Assembly (NCBI RefSeq): GCF_008271695.1
Contig: NZ_VKKY01000003.1
Location: 1,460,490 to 1,524,489 of the forward strand
Reading direction: 5' to 3'
DNA length: 64,000 nt
Source: Rufibacter hautae
GTDB taxonomy: Bacteria; Bacteroidota; Bacteroidia; Cytophagales; Hymenobacteraceae
Shown here: positions 8,335 through 17,228 of the stretch, piece by piece
Layout of the letters: each line of letters starts with the position of its first letter
Position numbering within the stretch: the first letter of the stretch is position 1
Translations under genes and position numbers: made by a program
The notes under the pieces: model-generated
What the model saw: the letters and a program-made list of their open reading frames with translations, nothing else
What the model was told of the DNA's origin: nothing
The model's database searches: none

Positions 8335-9735
8335 ATGAGCACACTTGTAACAGATCCAGAAACCTATAGAGACACCATCTCCACGGTAGACAAAGACGGG
8401 AAAAGGGTGTGGTTATACCCTAAAAAGCCGAGCGGAAAACTCTACCAGTACCGCAAGTACGTAAGCTATGTGCTTTTAACGCTCTTGTTTACGGGGCCGT
8501 TTATGAAAGTAAATGGATTGCCCTTGCTGCTGTTCAACATTCCGGCCCGCAAGTTTATCTTGTTCGGGATGATTTTCTGGCCGCAAGATTTCTTTATCCT
8601 GCTGGTGGGCTTTATGGCCTTTATCCTGTTCATCATCCTGTTTACGGTGGTGTACGGACGGGTGTGGTGTGGTTGGGTGTGCCCGCAGACCATCTTCATG
8701 GAGATGGTATTCCGCCGCATTGAGTACTGGATTGAAGGCGATGCACCCAAGCAGAAGGCGCTAGACAAAGCCCCCTGGACCACGGAGAAAATCTGGAAGA
8801 AAACGACCAAGCATACCTTGTTCGTGCTGGTGTCTTTCTTCATTGCGCACACCTTTCTGGCCTATATTATTGGCGTGGAGGAGCTGCAGAAAATTGTCAC
8901 TGATGGTCCGGCTGCCCACGCGGGTGGTTTGTTCTCGCTGGTGCTGTTCACCGGGGTGTTCTACTTCGTGTTTGCCAAGTTCCGGGAGCAGGTGTGCACC
9001 ATTGTATGCCCTTACGGAAGGCTACAAGGCGTGATGCTGGACAAGAAATCCCTGACCGTGGCCTATGACTACGAGCGCGGAGAGCCCAGGGGCAAACTCC
9101 GCAAAAACCAGGTCCGTACCGAGGGGGATTGCATTGACTGCCACCAATGCGTGCAGGTATGCCCCACGGGCATTGACATCCGGAACGGGGCTCAGCAGAT
9201 GGAATGCATTAACTGCACGGCCTGCATTGACATCTGTAACTCCATCATGGATCTGGTGAACAAGCCGCATGGGCTGATCCGGGTGGCCTCAGAAGAAAGC
9301 ATCTCAGAGAAGAAGCCCTGGGCGTTCACGGCCCGCATGAAAGCGTACACTGCGGTTCTGGTGTTGTTGATAGGCGCATTCGTCACCTTGCTTATTACCC
9401 GCAGCAACATTGACGCCACCATTCTCCGCACGCCGGGCATGCTCTACCAGCAAACCGATAAAGGTACCGTCACGAACCTCTACAACATCACGCTCATCAA
9501 CAAAACCGATGAGGAACTGCCCATCACGTTGAAATTGCTTTCCTCAGAAGGTTCCATCAAAGTGGTGCGCAACGAGTTGGTGCTACCCAAACAGGGCTTG
9601 GTGGAAGGCGTGTTTTTCGCCGAGATTCCTAAAAAAAGGCTGGAATCGGCTTCTTCTCAAATTGAGATCGGCGTCTTCAGCGGAGACAAACTCATTGCCA
9701 CCGAGAAAACCAAATTCCTAGGGCCGGGCCTCTAA
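8335..9735 (+). CDS. ccoG: Cytochrome c oxidase accessory protein CcoG (FixG/RdxA)
   Basis: A 466-aa membrane iron-sulfur protein; CcoG-type proteins reduce Cu(II) to Cu(I) for cbb3 assembly. Membrane helices at about 43-60, 84-106, 155-175, 190-210 and 340-362. Redox motifs: CGWVC at 112-116, CTIVCPYG near 222-229, and a two-[4Fe-4S] ferredoxin cassette (CIDCHQCVQVCP and CINCTACIDIC, about 264-302). The C-terminal 100 residues form the Ig-like FixG domain expected in the periplasm. It begins a ccoG-ccoH-TauE-usp run and has its own operator at 8179-8192. Confidence 0.95.
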   Translation: MSTLVTDPETYRDTISTVDKDGKRVWLYPKKPSGKLYQYRKYVSYVLLTLLFTGPFMKVNGLPLLLFNIPARKFILFGMIFWPQDFFILLVGFMAFILFIILFTVVYGRVWCGWVCPQTIFMEMVFRRIEYWIEGDAPKQKALDKAPWTTEKIWKKTTKHTLFVLVSFFIAHTFLAYIIGVEELQKIVTDGPAAHAGGLFSLVLFTGVFYFVFAKFREQVCTIVCPYGRLQGVMLDKKSLTVAYDYERGEPRGKLRKNQVRTEGDCIDCHQCVQVCPTGIDIRNGAQQMECINCTACIDICNSIMDLVNKPHGLIRVASEESISEKKPWAFTARMKAYTAVLVLLIGAFVTLLITRSNIDATILRTPGMLYQQTDKGTVTNLYNITLINKTDEELPITLKLLSSEGSIKVVRNELVLPKQGLVEGVFFAEIPKKRLESASSQIEIGVFSGDKLIATEKTKFLGPGL

Positions 9736-9744
9736 ACTACCACC

Positions 9745-9784
9745 ACTCAGGACTCAGAACTCAAGACTCAGAACTTTTCATTAT
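9745..9784. repeat. Short ACTCAG-rich intergenic repeat
   Basis: Iterated GACTCAGAACT-type words ending in TTTTCATTAT, placed directly before the ccoH start codon. Related copies are at about 38212-38247 (inverted) and 39318-39347. Confidence 0.55.
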
Positions 9785-10256
9785 GAACACAAAAGCACTT
9801 CCCCAAAAAGCCTCCTGGTGGCCTAAGCTGATCATAGCCGCCTTTGTCTTCTTTGCCCTATTCATCGGGAACATGGTACGGCAGGCGATGAAATCTGATG
9901 TGAACCTGGTAAGCCAGGATTACTACCAGAAAGAACTGGCTTTCCAGCAGCACATGGAACAGGTAAAAGCCACGCAGGCCCTGGATTCACAGGTTTTGCT
10001 CACCCACGTGCAGGCTGCGGAACAACTCAGTATTGTGTTTCCGGCAGGGGTGAAGACTGCACAGGTGGACGGTCAGATCCTCTTTTTCCGGCCATCAGAT
10101 GCCAAACAGGACATTACCTTGGCTCTGAACCTGAACGAAGACGGGCAGCAACACATCAGGACCGCAACCCTGGCCAAGGGGTTGTGGCGCGTACAACTGA
10201 ACTGGAAACAGGCGGGCAAAGCCTATTACCTGCAAAAAGATTTCACCATAGAATAA
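9783..10256 (+). CDS. ccoH: cbb3 oxidase assembly protein CcoH (FixH family)
   Basis: A 157-aa protein with one N-terminal membrane helix (about 12-34) and a periplasmic beta-rich domain. The segment MKSDVNLVSQDYYQKEL is the FixH hallmark. FixH/CcoH helps assemble cbb3 oxidase and works with the CcoI copper pump. It lies 47 bp after ccoG and one base before the next gene. The ACTCAG repeat runs right up to its ATG and leaves no clear Shine-Dalgarno sequence. Confidence 0.9.
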   Translation: MNTKALPQKASWWPKLIIAAFVFFALFIGNMVRQAMKSDVNLVSQDYYQKELAFQQHMEQVKATQALDSQVLLTHVQAAEQLSIVFPAGVKTAQVDGQILFFRPSDAKQDITLALNLNEDGQQHIRTATLAKGLWRVQLNWKQAGKAYYLQKDFTIE

Positions 10257-10257
10257 C

Positions 10258-10983
10258 ATGATCTGGACAGGGTTCATACTGGGCATTCTAGGGAGTTTCC
10301 ATTGCGTGGGCATGTGCGGAGCCATTGCCTTGTCTTTGCCGGTGGGTAAGGGCAGCGGCTGGTCCTTTGTAGCAGGGCGGTTCCTGTACAACCTTGGCCG
10401 GTTAGTCACCTATAGCCTTTTAGGGGCAGGGGCGGGGTTGTTGGGCAAAAGCCTGCAACTGGCTGGTCTGCAACAAACGCTTTCTATTGTATCCGGAGTG
10501 TTGATTCTGCTGCTGGTAGTGGTACCTGCCACCACTTCTGCCAAATTCAGGAAGGCGACCGGACTGGAGAGCATGCTTCAGCAGGTGAAGGTATCCATGG
10601 GCTTTTTCTTCCAGAAGAAAGGCGTTTGGGCCTTGGGTGCGGTGGGCCTGTTGAATGGCTTACTGCCCTGTGGATTTGTTTATTTTGCTCTTGCAGGAGC
10701 CGTGAGCATGCCTACTGTGGCAGATTCCATGCTGTATATGCTACTGTTTGGGGCAGGGACGTTCCCGCTGATGTTCTTGCTTTCCCTCTCAGGAAAATAC
10801 ATTCAGCTGGGGCTGCGCCGATTTTTTACCAAAGTGATTCCGTACGCCGCCACCTGCCTGGCTATTCTGTTTATCCTGCGCGGCCTGAACTTGGGTATTC
10901 CATACGTGAGTCCCGCTACACCTAATTCAAACCTGGCCGATTCGTCCATGGCTACCTGTCATCCTGCTACTGTAAATCCCTAA
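10258..10983 (+). CDS. TauE/SafE-like membrane protein of the cco assembly cluster
   Basis: A 241-aa integral membrane protein with about six helices. The N-terminus carries FHCVGMCG (about 13-20), the motif of the sulfite-exporter-like/DsbD_2-like family often found next to ccoI, ccoG, ccoH and ccoS. A second half-repeat has LLPCGFVYFALAGA (about 138-151), a known feature of these two-repeat proteins. Copper or thiol transport during oxidase assembly is inferred from context; the annotated sulfite-export function is probably misleading here. It starts one base after ccoH and is followed at 21 bp by usp. Confidence 0.85.
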   Translation: MIWTGFILGILGSFHCVGMCGAIALSLPVGKGSGWSFVAGRFLYNLGRLVTYSLLGAGAGLLGKSLQLAGLQQTLSIVSGVLILLLVVVPATTSAKFRKATGLESMLQQVKVSMGFFFQKKGVWALGAVGLLNGLLPCGFVYFALAGAVSMPTVADSMLYMLLFGAGTFPLMFLLSLSGKYIQLGLRRFFTKVIPYAATCLAILFILRGLNLGIPYVSPATPNSNLADSSMATCHPATVNP

Positions 10984-11004
10984 CTCAGATTTTCTCTTAT
11001 CAAA

Positions 11005-11880
11005 ATGAAAAAAATACTCGTCCTCACTGATTTTTCTCAGAACAGCATTAATGCCTATGGCTACGCCGTAAAGATGGCCTGCCAGCTCAAAGCCGAGATT
11101 CTTTTGCTCTTCAGTACTAACGGAACCCCCTTGTCGCTCACGAATCAGCTCCAGTATTCCCAGCAGTTGCACAGCTTTGCCAAGCGCTATGCCTGTGATT
11201 CGCGGCGGCAGCAAAACCCACACAATACGGAGTGCCTGATCAGCGGAGATACCTGGGTTAGTTTGCTTCCCACAATGGCCTCTGTGCACCATCCAGATTT
11301 AATTGTGGCCGGATCGGGTTTGTTGGCGGTAATAGAGAGGAAAGGTCAGCAACTGAACTTACAGGAAATAGCCGGCAGTCCTGTGCTCTGGATTCCGGAG
11401 AAAGCCTTGTACCAGCCATTAAAGCATTTGGTGTTTGTGACCGATTATTTGGATCAGGACCCCGAGGTAATTGACTTGGTAAAGAGGTATGCCCAGACCT
11501 TTGAAGCGGAGGTTTCTTCTGTGCACTTCTATTCTCCAGCAGAAAGAAAAAATCTGGCTGAGATCAAGAAGCAAGGGGCTGAATTGAATTGGGTACTGGG
11601 TAATCAAGGAGCCTGCCATATGCTGGAGGAGGAAGATATCATTGAAGGCCTGGAAGAATACACAGAAAAGTACGCGGTGGATTTGTTCCTGATCTCTACC
11701 CGCGATACCCATGTTACGCACCAGTATCTACACCAGGTGTACCGTAAAACGGATGCTTGCCAAAACAGTATTCCGCTGCTTAATCTGTACCAAGCCAAGA
11801 ATAACCCTTGCGCCAGAACTTGCACCCATTGCCAAGCTTATCATGCCCCATCAGAGGCTTCTTTAAGCCCTCAGCTATAG
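11005..11880 (+). CDS. Universal stress protein, UspA family
   Basis: A 291-aa cytosolic protein with two tandem Usp-like halves; the first begins KKILVLTDFS and the second near residue 135 (LKHLVFVTDY). The nucleotide-binding G-x2-G-x9-G motif expected at the end of a Usp domain is not recognisable (the corresponding stretch reads GSGLLAVIERKGQQ), so ATP binding may be lost. The C-terminus has a Cys/His-rich tail (CARTCTHCQAYH) that could bind metal. It sits last in the cco assembly run, suggesting expression under low oxygen. Confidence 0.85.
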   Translation: MKKILVLTDFSQNSINAYGYAVKMACQLKAEILLLFSTNGTPLSLTNQLQYSQQLHSFAKRYACDSRRQQNPHNTECLISGDTWVSLLPTMASVHHPDLIVAGSGLLAVIERKGQQLNLQEIAGSPVLWIPEKALYQPLKHLVFVTDYLDQDPEVIDLVKRYAQTFEAEVSSVHFYSPAERKNLAEIKKQGAELNWVLGNQGACHMLEEEDIIEGLEEYTEKYAVDLFLISTRDTHVTHQYLHQVYRKTDACQNSIPLLNLYQAKNNPCARTCTHCQAYHAPSEASLSPQL

Positions 11881-11985
11881 AAGCGCCAGCATTTTTAGGC
11901 TGTTTTCAGGAAAAGACTACCAAAACGGATTAGTACCTTAGACCTTTATGGAAACCCGAAAAGATGATGAATCTCATTTTTTCGG

Positions 11986-11999
11986 GTTGCCCTTGTCAT
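11986..11999 (+). promoter_or_regulatory. Half-conserved CRP/FNR-type operator before hemN
   Basis: GTTGC-CCTT-GTCAT: the right half-site is perfect and the left is degenerate. The centre (11992.5) is exactly 29.5 bp from a good -7 element, TATCTTTG at 12022-12029, the same spacing as before ccoS and hemA. Confidence 0.4.
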
Positions 12000-12057
12000 T
12001 CCCCTTGGCAGGCCACCTCCCTATCTTTGTCTTGTACTTTAAAGTTGAGAAGGCAAG

Positions 12058-13452
12058 ATGAACGTTTTAGAGAACCCCCTTCAGGAACAAGCCTTAGAAA
12101 AGCTTATCCAGAAATACAATGTCTCCGCGCCCAGGTATACCAGCTACCCCACGGTTCCGTTCTGGGACCAGCAGGCACCTACCACCGAGCAATGGTTCCA
12201 GGTAGTGGAAAAGGCCTTTACTGAGTCTAACGCCACCAAAGGCATCAGTTTGTACCTGCACCTCCCGTTTTGCGAGTCACTTTGTACCTACTGTGGCTGC
12301 AATACCCGAATCACCAAAAACCATGGGGTAGAGCTGGGCTACATAGAAACCCTGCTGGCGGAGTGGAAGCAGTATGTCAGCCGTTTTTCTGAAAAGCCGA
12401 TCATCCGGGAGCTACATTTGGGTGGGGGAACTCCTACCTTCTTTAGCCCTGAGAACTTGAGGATTTTGCTGGAAGGGATCTATGCCTCAGCGGAAATTCA
12501 CCCGGAACGGGAGTTCAGCTTTGAGGGGCATCCCAACAACACTACGACTGAGCATTTGCAGACGCTGTATGACCTGGGCTTCAGAAGGGTAAGCTATGGG
12601 ATTCAGGACTTTGACCCCTTGGTGCAGTTGACCATCAACCGCATTCAGCCCTTCGAGAAGGTGCAGCGGGCTACCGAGGAAGCCCGCAGCATCGGCTATG
12701 AATCGGTGAACTTTGACCTGATTTACGGGTTGCCGCACCAGACTCCGGCCAGCGTGGAGGACACCATTAACCAGGTGGCCCTGCTTAGACCAGACCGGAT
12801 CGCGTTTTATAGTTATGCCCACGTGCCCTGGGTGAAACCAAGCCAGAGAGGGTATTCAGAAAAAGACCTGCCTGCTGGACCCTCCAAAAGAGCTTTGTAT
12901 GAACTAGGGCTGCAGATGTTCAGAGACCTGGGCTACCATGATATTGGCATGGACCATTTCGCTTTACCACAGGATGCCTTATTCTTGGCGCAGCAGAACG
13001 GCACCTTACATCGTAACTTCATGGGCTACACCACCTGCCATACCGATCTGCTCATTGGATTAGGTGTCTCGTCTATCAGCGATGCCAAGTACGGCTACCT
13101 GCAGAACCTGAAGAAAGTAGAAGAATACAAAGCGGGCATTGCCAGCGGCAACCTGGCTATTCTGAAAGGTCATTTACTTACCCAAGAAGACTTAATCCGG
13201 AAGGAAGCTATTTTAGATCTTGCCTGTAAAGGAAAGCTGCAACTTACTTCAGAAAACCTGTTCATGTTGGATGACCCTACCATAGCAAACCTGTGGCAGA
13301 TGGAGAAAGAAGGATTGCTTTCTATGAAGGAAAGCGTGATACGCATTTCTGCATTGGGTCAGGCTTTTCTTCGGAACATCTGTATGTTATTTGACCAGAA
13401 GGTGAAACAAACGGAGCAGGAGTTTTCCTCTACTTTCAGTAAGGCCATCTAA
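12058..13452 (+). CDS. hemN: Oxygen-independent coproporphyrinogen III oxidase
   Basis: Radical-SAM enzyme that decarboxylates coproporphyrinogen III to protoporphyrinogen IX without O2, supplying heme under low oxygen. It is 464 aa, close to the usual HemN length. The cluster motif is C72-x3-C76-x2-C79 followed by C81 (CESLCTYCGC); GGGTPTF follows near 122. The N-terminal SAPRYTSYPT segment is characteristic of true HemN rather than HemW. A TATCTTTG promoter element lies 29 bp upstream of the ATG and a strong bidirectional terminator follows. Its neighbours suggest co-regulation with cbb3 oxidase. Confidence 0.96.
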   Translation: MNVLENPLQEQALEKLIQKYNVSAPRYTSYPTVPFWDQQAPTTEQWFQVVEKAFTESNATKGISLYLHLPFCESLCTYCGCNTRITKNHGVELGYIETLLAEWKQYVSRFSEKPIIRELHLGGGTPTFFSPENLRILLEGIYASAEIHPEREFSFEGHPNNTTTEHLQTLYDLGFRRVSYGIQDFDPLVQLTINRIQPFEKVQRATEEARSIGYESVNFDLIYGLPHQTPASVEDTINQVALLRPDRIAFYSYAHVPWVKPSQRGYSEKDLPAGPSKRALYELGLQMFRDLGYHDIGMDHFALPQDALFLAQQNGTLHRNFMGYTTCHTDLLIGLGVSSISDAKYGYLQNLKKVEEYKAGIASGNLAILKGHLLTQEDLIRKEAILDLACKGKLQLTSENLFMLDDPTIANLWQMEKEGLLSMKESVIRISALGQAFLRNICMLFDQKVKQTEQEFSSTFSKAI

Positions 13453-13474
13453 AGTAAGCCAAAGTACGATCGTT

Positions 13475-13539
13475 AAAACCCCCTCTGCGATTTGGGCACG
13501 TTTTCCTTAAAACTTGCCCAAATCGCAGAGGGGGTTTTT
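13475..13539. terminator. Strong bidirectional terminator between hemN and the dehydrogenase gene
   Basis: Perfect 24-bp stem (13475-13498 with 13515-13538; AAAACCCCCTCTGCG type) around a 16-nt loop, with A-run and T-run flanks on both sides. It serves two convergent genes. Confidence 0.9.
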
Positions 13540-13568
13540 GTTTATAAATAGTTCAGACTGATTTGAAG

Positions 13569-14558
13569 CTATCCAGCAAACAACAGGTTTTCACATGCTG
13601 ATCCGGTTTCAAAACACGTAAGATTGTGGAGGGTAGTATCGGCGATATTGGTCAGTGCGGTTTGGGTTAAAAATGCCTGATGGCCGGTTATCAGAACGTT
13701 AGGCAATGCTTTCAGTTGGGCAAATAATTCGTCTGTTAAGGGCTGGTCTGATAAATCCTGAAAGAAAAGATGCCTTTCATTTTCGTAGACGTCCAGGCCG
13801 GCGGCGCTTACTTGTCCGTTTTGCAGCGCTTGGATAAGGTCAGCGGTATTGACTAAGCCACCCCGGCTGGTATTCAGAAGGAGTACTCCTTCTTTGGTTT
13901 TAGCCAGGGTTTCCGCATTGATCATATAATGGGTAGCAGCGTTAAGCGGAGCGTGCAGGGAGATGATGTCTGATTCACGCAGCAGGGTGTCAAAGGAGAC
14001 AGATTCTATTGGAAAGCCTTGCGGCGCAGGCTCAACGACATCATACAATAAAATCCGGCAGCCAAACCCGTGCATGATCCTGGCGAACACGGCCCCAATT
14101 TTTCCTAACCCAATAATGCCAACGGTTTTTCCGTTCAGGTCAAATCCTATGAGATTGTCTAGGCAGAAATTATTCTGTTCAATTCTTTGGTGGGCCAGGA
14201 TCAGGTGGCGGTTAAGAGCCAGAAGGAGAGCTGCCGTATGTTCTGCAATGGCGTAGGGCGAGTAAGCAGGCACCCGGGCAACCAGCATGCCCAGTTCTTT
14301 TGCTTTCTGTAAATCTACATAGTCAAACCCCGCCGACCGCAGTGCAACATATCTCACTCCCAGGTTGTGCAGGTACTCTAATACTTCGGCGGACGCATTA
14401 TCAGAAGTAAAAAGCGCAATGGCTTGGCTTCCGACTGCTTTCTGTGCTGTCTCTAAGGTTAAGGTCTTGTTTACAAATTTTAGCTGGTGTTTCTGTTTGT
14501 TTGCCTTGGCCAGAAAATTTTGCTCAAACGGATGAGCACTATAAACCGTGATGCGCAT
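13569..14558 (-). CDS. ldhA: D-2-hydroxyacid dehydrogenase, D-lactate dehydrogenase-like
   Basis: NAD-dependent enzyme that interconverts pyruvate and D-lactate, a fermentative NADH sink. Length 329 aa fits D-LDH. Visible features: Rossmann motif GIIGLGKIG (147-155), catalytic R232 (NTSRGG), E259 (LDVYEN) and H293 (TGHQAFLT), and the substrate-loop RSAGFDYVDL near 74-83. It may act on other 2-keto acids. It lies 46 bp from the usp gene upstream on the same strand, so the two may form an operon for low-oxygen survival. Confidence 0.9.
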   Translation of the reverse strand: MRITVYSAHPFEQNFLAKANKQKHQLKFVNKTLTLETAQKAVGSQAIALFTSDNASAEVLEYLHNLGVRYVALRSAGFDYVDLQKAKELGMLVARVPAYSPYAIAEHTAALLLALNRHLILAHQRIEQNNFCLDNLIGFDLNGKTVGIIGLGKIGAVFARIMHGFGCRILLYDVVEPAPQGFPIESVSFDTLLRESDIISLHAPLNAATHYMINAETLAKTKEGVLLLNTSRGGLVNTADLIQALQNGQVSAAGLDVYENERHLFFQDLSDQPLTDELFAQLKALPNVLITGHQAFLTQTALTNIADTTLHNLTCFETGSACENLLFAG

Positions 14559-14604
14559 GCTTCAGTAGTAAATAAAGTGAGCAGTTGAAATTGAGGTGCA
14601 ATTT

Positions 14605-15483
14605 TCAGGAATAGGATTCCTGGGTTAATTGCTCATGTAACTGTATCTTTTTTGGATAGCTTATGGTTTCCTGAAAGGCCAGCAAGGGAACTTGCGTTTG
14701 GAACAGCAGCCTTTTGGAAACGCTTCTATGCAGCAATTCTTCCAAAAAAACCTTCTCATGTGTAGCAATGGCCAATACCTCCGTTTGATTCTCCTGCACA
14801 AAATCAAAGATCCCTTTTACCACGTCATCTTCCTTGCGTTGAATAAGACTGTAGTTTTCTACTGGAAAAGTTTTGATGATAGATTGAAGCAAAGAAAAAT
14901 CTGGAACAAGATTCAATTGCCGCTCAGACAAACAATTGATGATAGACACCTGTGCGTTGAAAGGAGTTGCCCATTGGAAGAGTTGCCGTAAAACTGAGGT
15001 CACCTCACTATCTAAGTCGTACGCGAAAGCAATTTGATGGATTCCCTTGAACGTTGCATTTTGCGGAACTAATAATACCGGGCATTTAGCCTGATTCATA
15101 AAAGCCAGTGCGTTGGTGCCAAAGATCTTATCCAGAATCCCGCCCTGGCCGTGGGTACCCATGACCACAAAATCAACGGCATTTTGCGTAGCCAAGCTAT
15201 TGACTTCGGCCACAAAGTTGCCTAGGGTACAAACGGTCTGTAATTTTACTGGTACGGATATGCGCTTTTTTTCTGCTATGGTTTTGAGTTCATGTTCAGC
15301 ATCTGCCAACAGCTGTGACGTAACAGAATCCAGAAAAGTATGATATTGAGAGAAGGTGGAGGCAACATCTACTACATGAACCAACAAGATTCTGGATTGG
15401 GTAACAGTGGCTACTGCCAAGGCGTATTCCAGGGCATTGCACGCAACGGCAGAAAAATCAGTGGGGACTAAAATCGTTTTCAT
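14605..15483 (-). CDS. Tandem universal stress protein
   Basis: A 292-aa two-domain Usp. I place the start at 15483, giving MKTILVPTDFS, where Usp domains normally begin; a 15-residue extension upstream to 15528 is possible but looks unstructured. The first domain retains the nucleotide-binding signature GTHGQGGILDKIFG and ends KCPVLLVP, so ATP binding is likely there. The second domain is more degenerate. It is divergent from the heme-PAS kinase operon, with the operator at 15577-15590 between them. Oxygen-limited induction is inferred from the context. Confidence 0.87.
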   Translation of the reverse strand: MKTILVPTDFSAVACNALEYALAVATVTQSRILLVHVVDVASTFSQYHTFLDSVTSQLLADAEHELKTIAEKKRISVPVKLQTVCTLGNFVAEVNSLATQNAVDFVVMGTHGQGGILDKIFGTNALAFMNQAKCPVLLVPQNATFKGIHQIAFAYDLDSEVTSVLRQLFQWATPFNAQVSIINCLSERQLNLVPDFSLLQSIIKTFPVENYSLIQRKEDDVVKGIFDFVQENQTEVLAIATHEKVFLEELLHRSVSKRLLFQTQVPLLAFQETISYPKKIQLHEQLTQESYS

Positions 15484-15576
15484 GGGCTTTCTTGGCTTAT
15501 GGATGTTCTCAATTGATACATAAGGCAAGTTATCCCAGACCGCCTCGGTAAGAAATGACCTTGTACAGCCACCAAG

Positions 15577-15590
15577 ATGACATTGGTCAT
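15577..15590. promoter_or_regulatory. Perfect CRP/FNR-type palindrome in the usp/sensor-kinase divergent region
   Basis: ATGAC-ATTG-GTCAT, with both half-sites perfect. The centre is 30.5 bp before TAACTTTG (15614-15621), a full-consensus -7 element for the sensor-kinase operon. This implies autoregulation by the REC-CRP protein encoded at the end of that operon. Confidence 0.65.
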
Positions 15591-15662
15591 CATTTTCATA
15601 TCGGCAGAAAGGCTAACTTTGGGTTTGGGAAAGAGTAACGGAGGAGCGAAAACCAGACGTGC

Positions 15663-17228
15663 ATGACTGAAGACCTTGATGGGTTTGCCACCTCATGGCA
15701 ACAAAGCATAGATGATAAAAATAGGCTGAAAGCCATTATAGATACAGCCATTGATGGAATCATCACCATTGATGAGCGGGGAGTTGTGGAGAGCGTGAAC
15801 CCGGCGGCGGCCCGTATTTTTGGGTACCTTCCCGAGGAAGTCATTGGCCAGAACATTAAGTTGCTCATGCCGGAGCCAGACCGCAGCCAGCATGACCAGT
15901 ACATTGATAATTACCACCGCACCGGCATAGGCCAGATCATTGGCAAAGGCCGCGAGGTGTTGGGCAGGCGCAAAGACGGCTCGGTTTTTCCATTTCTGCT
16001 GAGTATCAGTGAGGTAAATCTGCAAAGTAAAAAGATTTTTACGGGTATTATCCATGACATCACCAACCTGAAGAAAGCCGAAGCGGCCCTGCGGGAAAGT
16101 GAGAATAAAATCAACTCCATTATTCAGGCGGCGGTAGACGGCATCATCACCATTGATACCCGCGGCGTCATTGAAATGGTGAACCCCTCGGCGGCGAAGC
16201 TTTTCGGGTATGAGGCAGGGGAGTTGTTGGGCCGAAGTATCAACGTACTGATGCCGGAGCCTGACCATAGCCAGCATGACAGGTACATGCACAACTACCA
16301 TGAAACCGGCCACAGAAAAATTATCGGTATTGGCCGGGAGGTCACCGGGCTGCGGAAAGACGGATCTACTTTTCCTTTCTACCTCAGCATAAGTGAGGTA
16401 GAACTTGCCGACCGTAAAGTGTACACCGGCTTTATTCATGACATTACCCAACAGAAACTGAACGAGGAAAAGCTGAGGCGCTATGCCGCCGAACTGGAGC
16501 GCAGTAACCTGGAGTTGCAGGACTTTGCCTACGTTTCTTCCCATGACCTGCAGGAACCGTTGCGTAAGATTCAGGCCTTCGGGGACCGACTCAAGACCAA
16601 AGAGTACGCTAACCTGAGTGACCAAGGAAAAGACTACGTAGACCGTATGCTCAACGCGGCTTCGCGTATGCAGAACCTTATCAATGATCTGCTTTCGTTC
16701 TCCAGGGTAACCAGCAAAGCCAATCCGTTTGTGAAAGTGAGCCTAGACGCCATTCTAAGCGGGGTGTTGTCAGATTTAGAGGTGACCATTGAGCAGACGG
16801 GCACGCAGATCATCCGGTCGCCGCTACCATCAATAGAGGCGGAGCCCACCCAGATGCGGCAGCTTTTTCAGAACCTCATCAGCAACGCCATCAAGTTCAG
16901 GAAAGAGGGCGAAAAGCCGGTGATTTCTATCTCCGCCAAGATTGTGCAGCACAAGGCGCACTTAACCGCTACCCCCGGTGATGAAGTAGTACAGATTTCC
17001 ATTCAGGACAACGGGATTGGCTTTCAGGAGAAATACCTGGACCGTATCTTCAATATTTTTCAGCGTCTGGAGGGGCAAAAATACGAAGGCTCTGGTATTG
17101 GCCTGGCCATCTGTCGCAAGATTGCCGTGCGGCACGGCGGCGATATCACGGCCCAGAGTCAGCCCGGGGTAGGCACCACCTTCCTCATCACATTGGCGTT
17201 GAAACAACCTCAAGACCAAGAACTATGA
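15663..17228 (+). CDS. Soluble histidine kinase with two FixL-type heme-PAS domains
   Basis: Probable oxygen-sensing kinase, 521 aa, no membrane segment. Two PAS domains (about 22-137 and 150-262) each carry the FixL heme-pocket signature: MPEPDxSQHD with candidate proximal His (H77, H205) and IIGxGRE with the distal Arg (R97, R225, equivalent to R220 of Bradyrhizobium FixL); the R206 position is Asn in both. A short coiled coil leads to an H-box with H294 (SSHDLQEPL) and an ATPase domain (IQDNGIGFQ, GSGIGLAICRK). An in-frame stop near 15638 makes this ATG the earliest, with GGAGG 13 bp before it. The stop overlaps the next gene by ATGA. Heme binding is inferred from these residues. Confidence 0.9.
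   Translation: MTEDLDGFATSWQQSIDDKNRLKAIIDTAIDGIITIDERGVVESVNPAAARIFGYLPEEVIGQNIKLLMPEPDRSQHDQYIDNYHRTGIGQIIGKGREVLGRRKDGSVFPFLLSISEVNLQSKKIFTGIIHDITNLKKAEAALRESENKINSIIQAAVDGIITIDTRGVIEMVNPSAAKLFGYEAGELLGRSINVLMPEPDHSQHDRYMHNYHETGHRKIIGIGREVTGLRKDGSTFPFYLSISEVELADRKVYTGFIHDITQQKLNEEKLRRYAAELERSNLELQDFAYVSSHDLQEPLRKIQAFGDRLKTKEYANLSDQGKDYVDRMLNAASRMQNLINDLLSFSRVTSKANPFVKVSLDAILSGVLSDLEVTIEQTGTQIIRSPLPSIEAEPTQMRQLFQNLISNAIKFRKEGEKPVISISAKIVQHKAHLTATPGDEVVQISIQDNGIGFQEKYLDRIFNIFQRLEGQKYEGSGIGLAICRKIAVRHGGDITAQSQPGVGTTFLITLALKQPQDQEL

Noticed and set aside
15693..16625. 310-codon minus-strand frame
   Set aside because: Antisense shadow of the duplicated PAS domains, which have clear conserved motifs on the plus strand.
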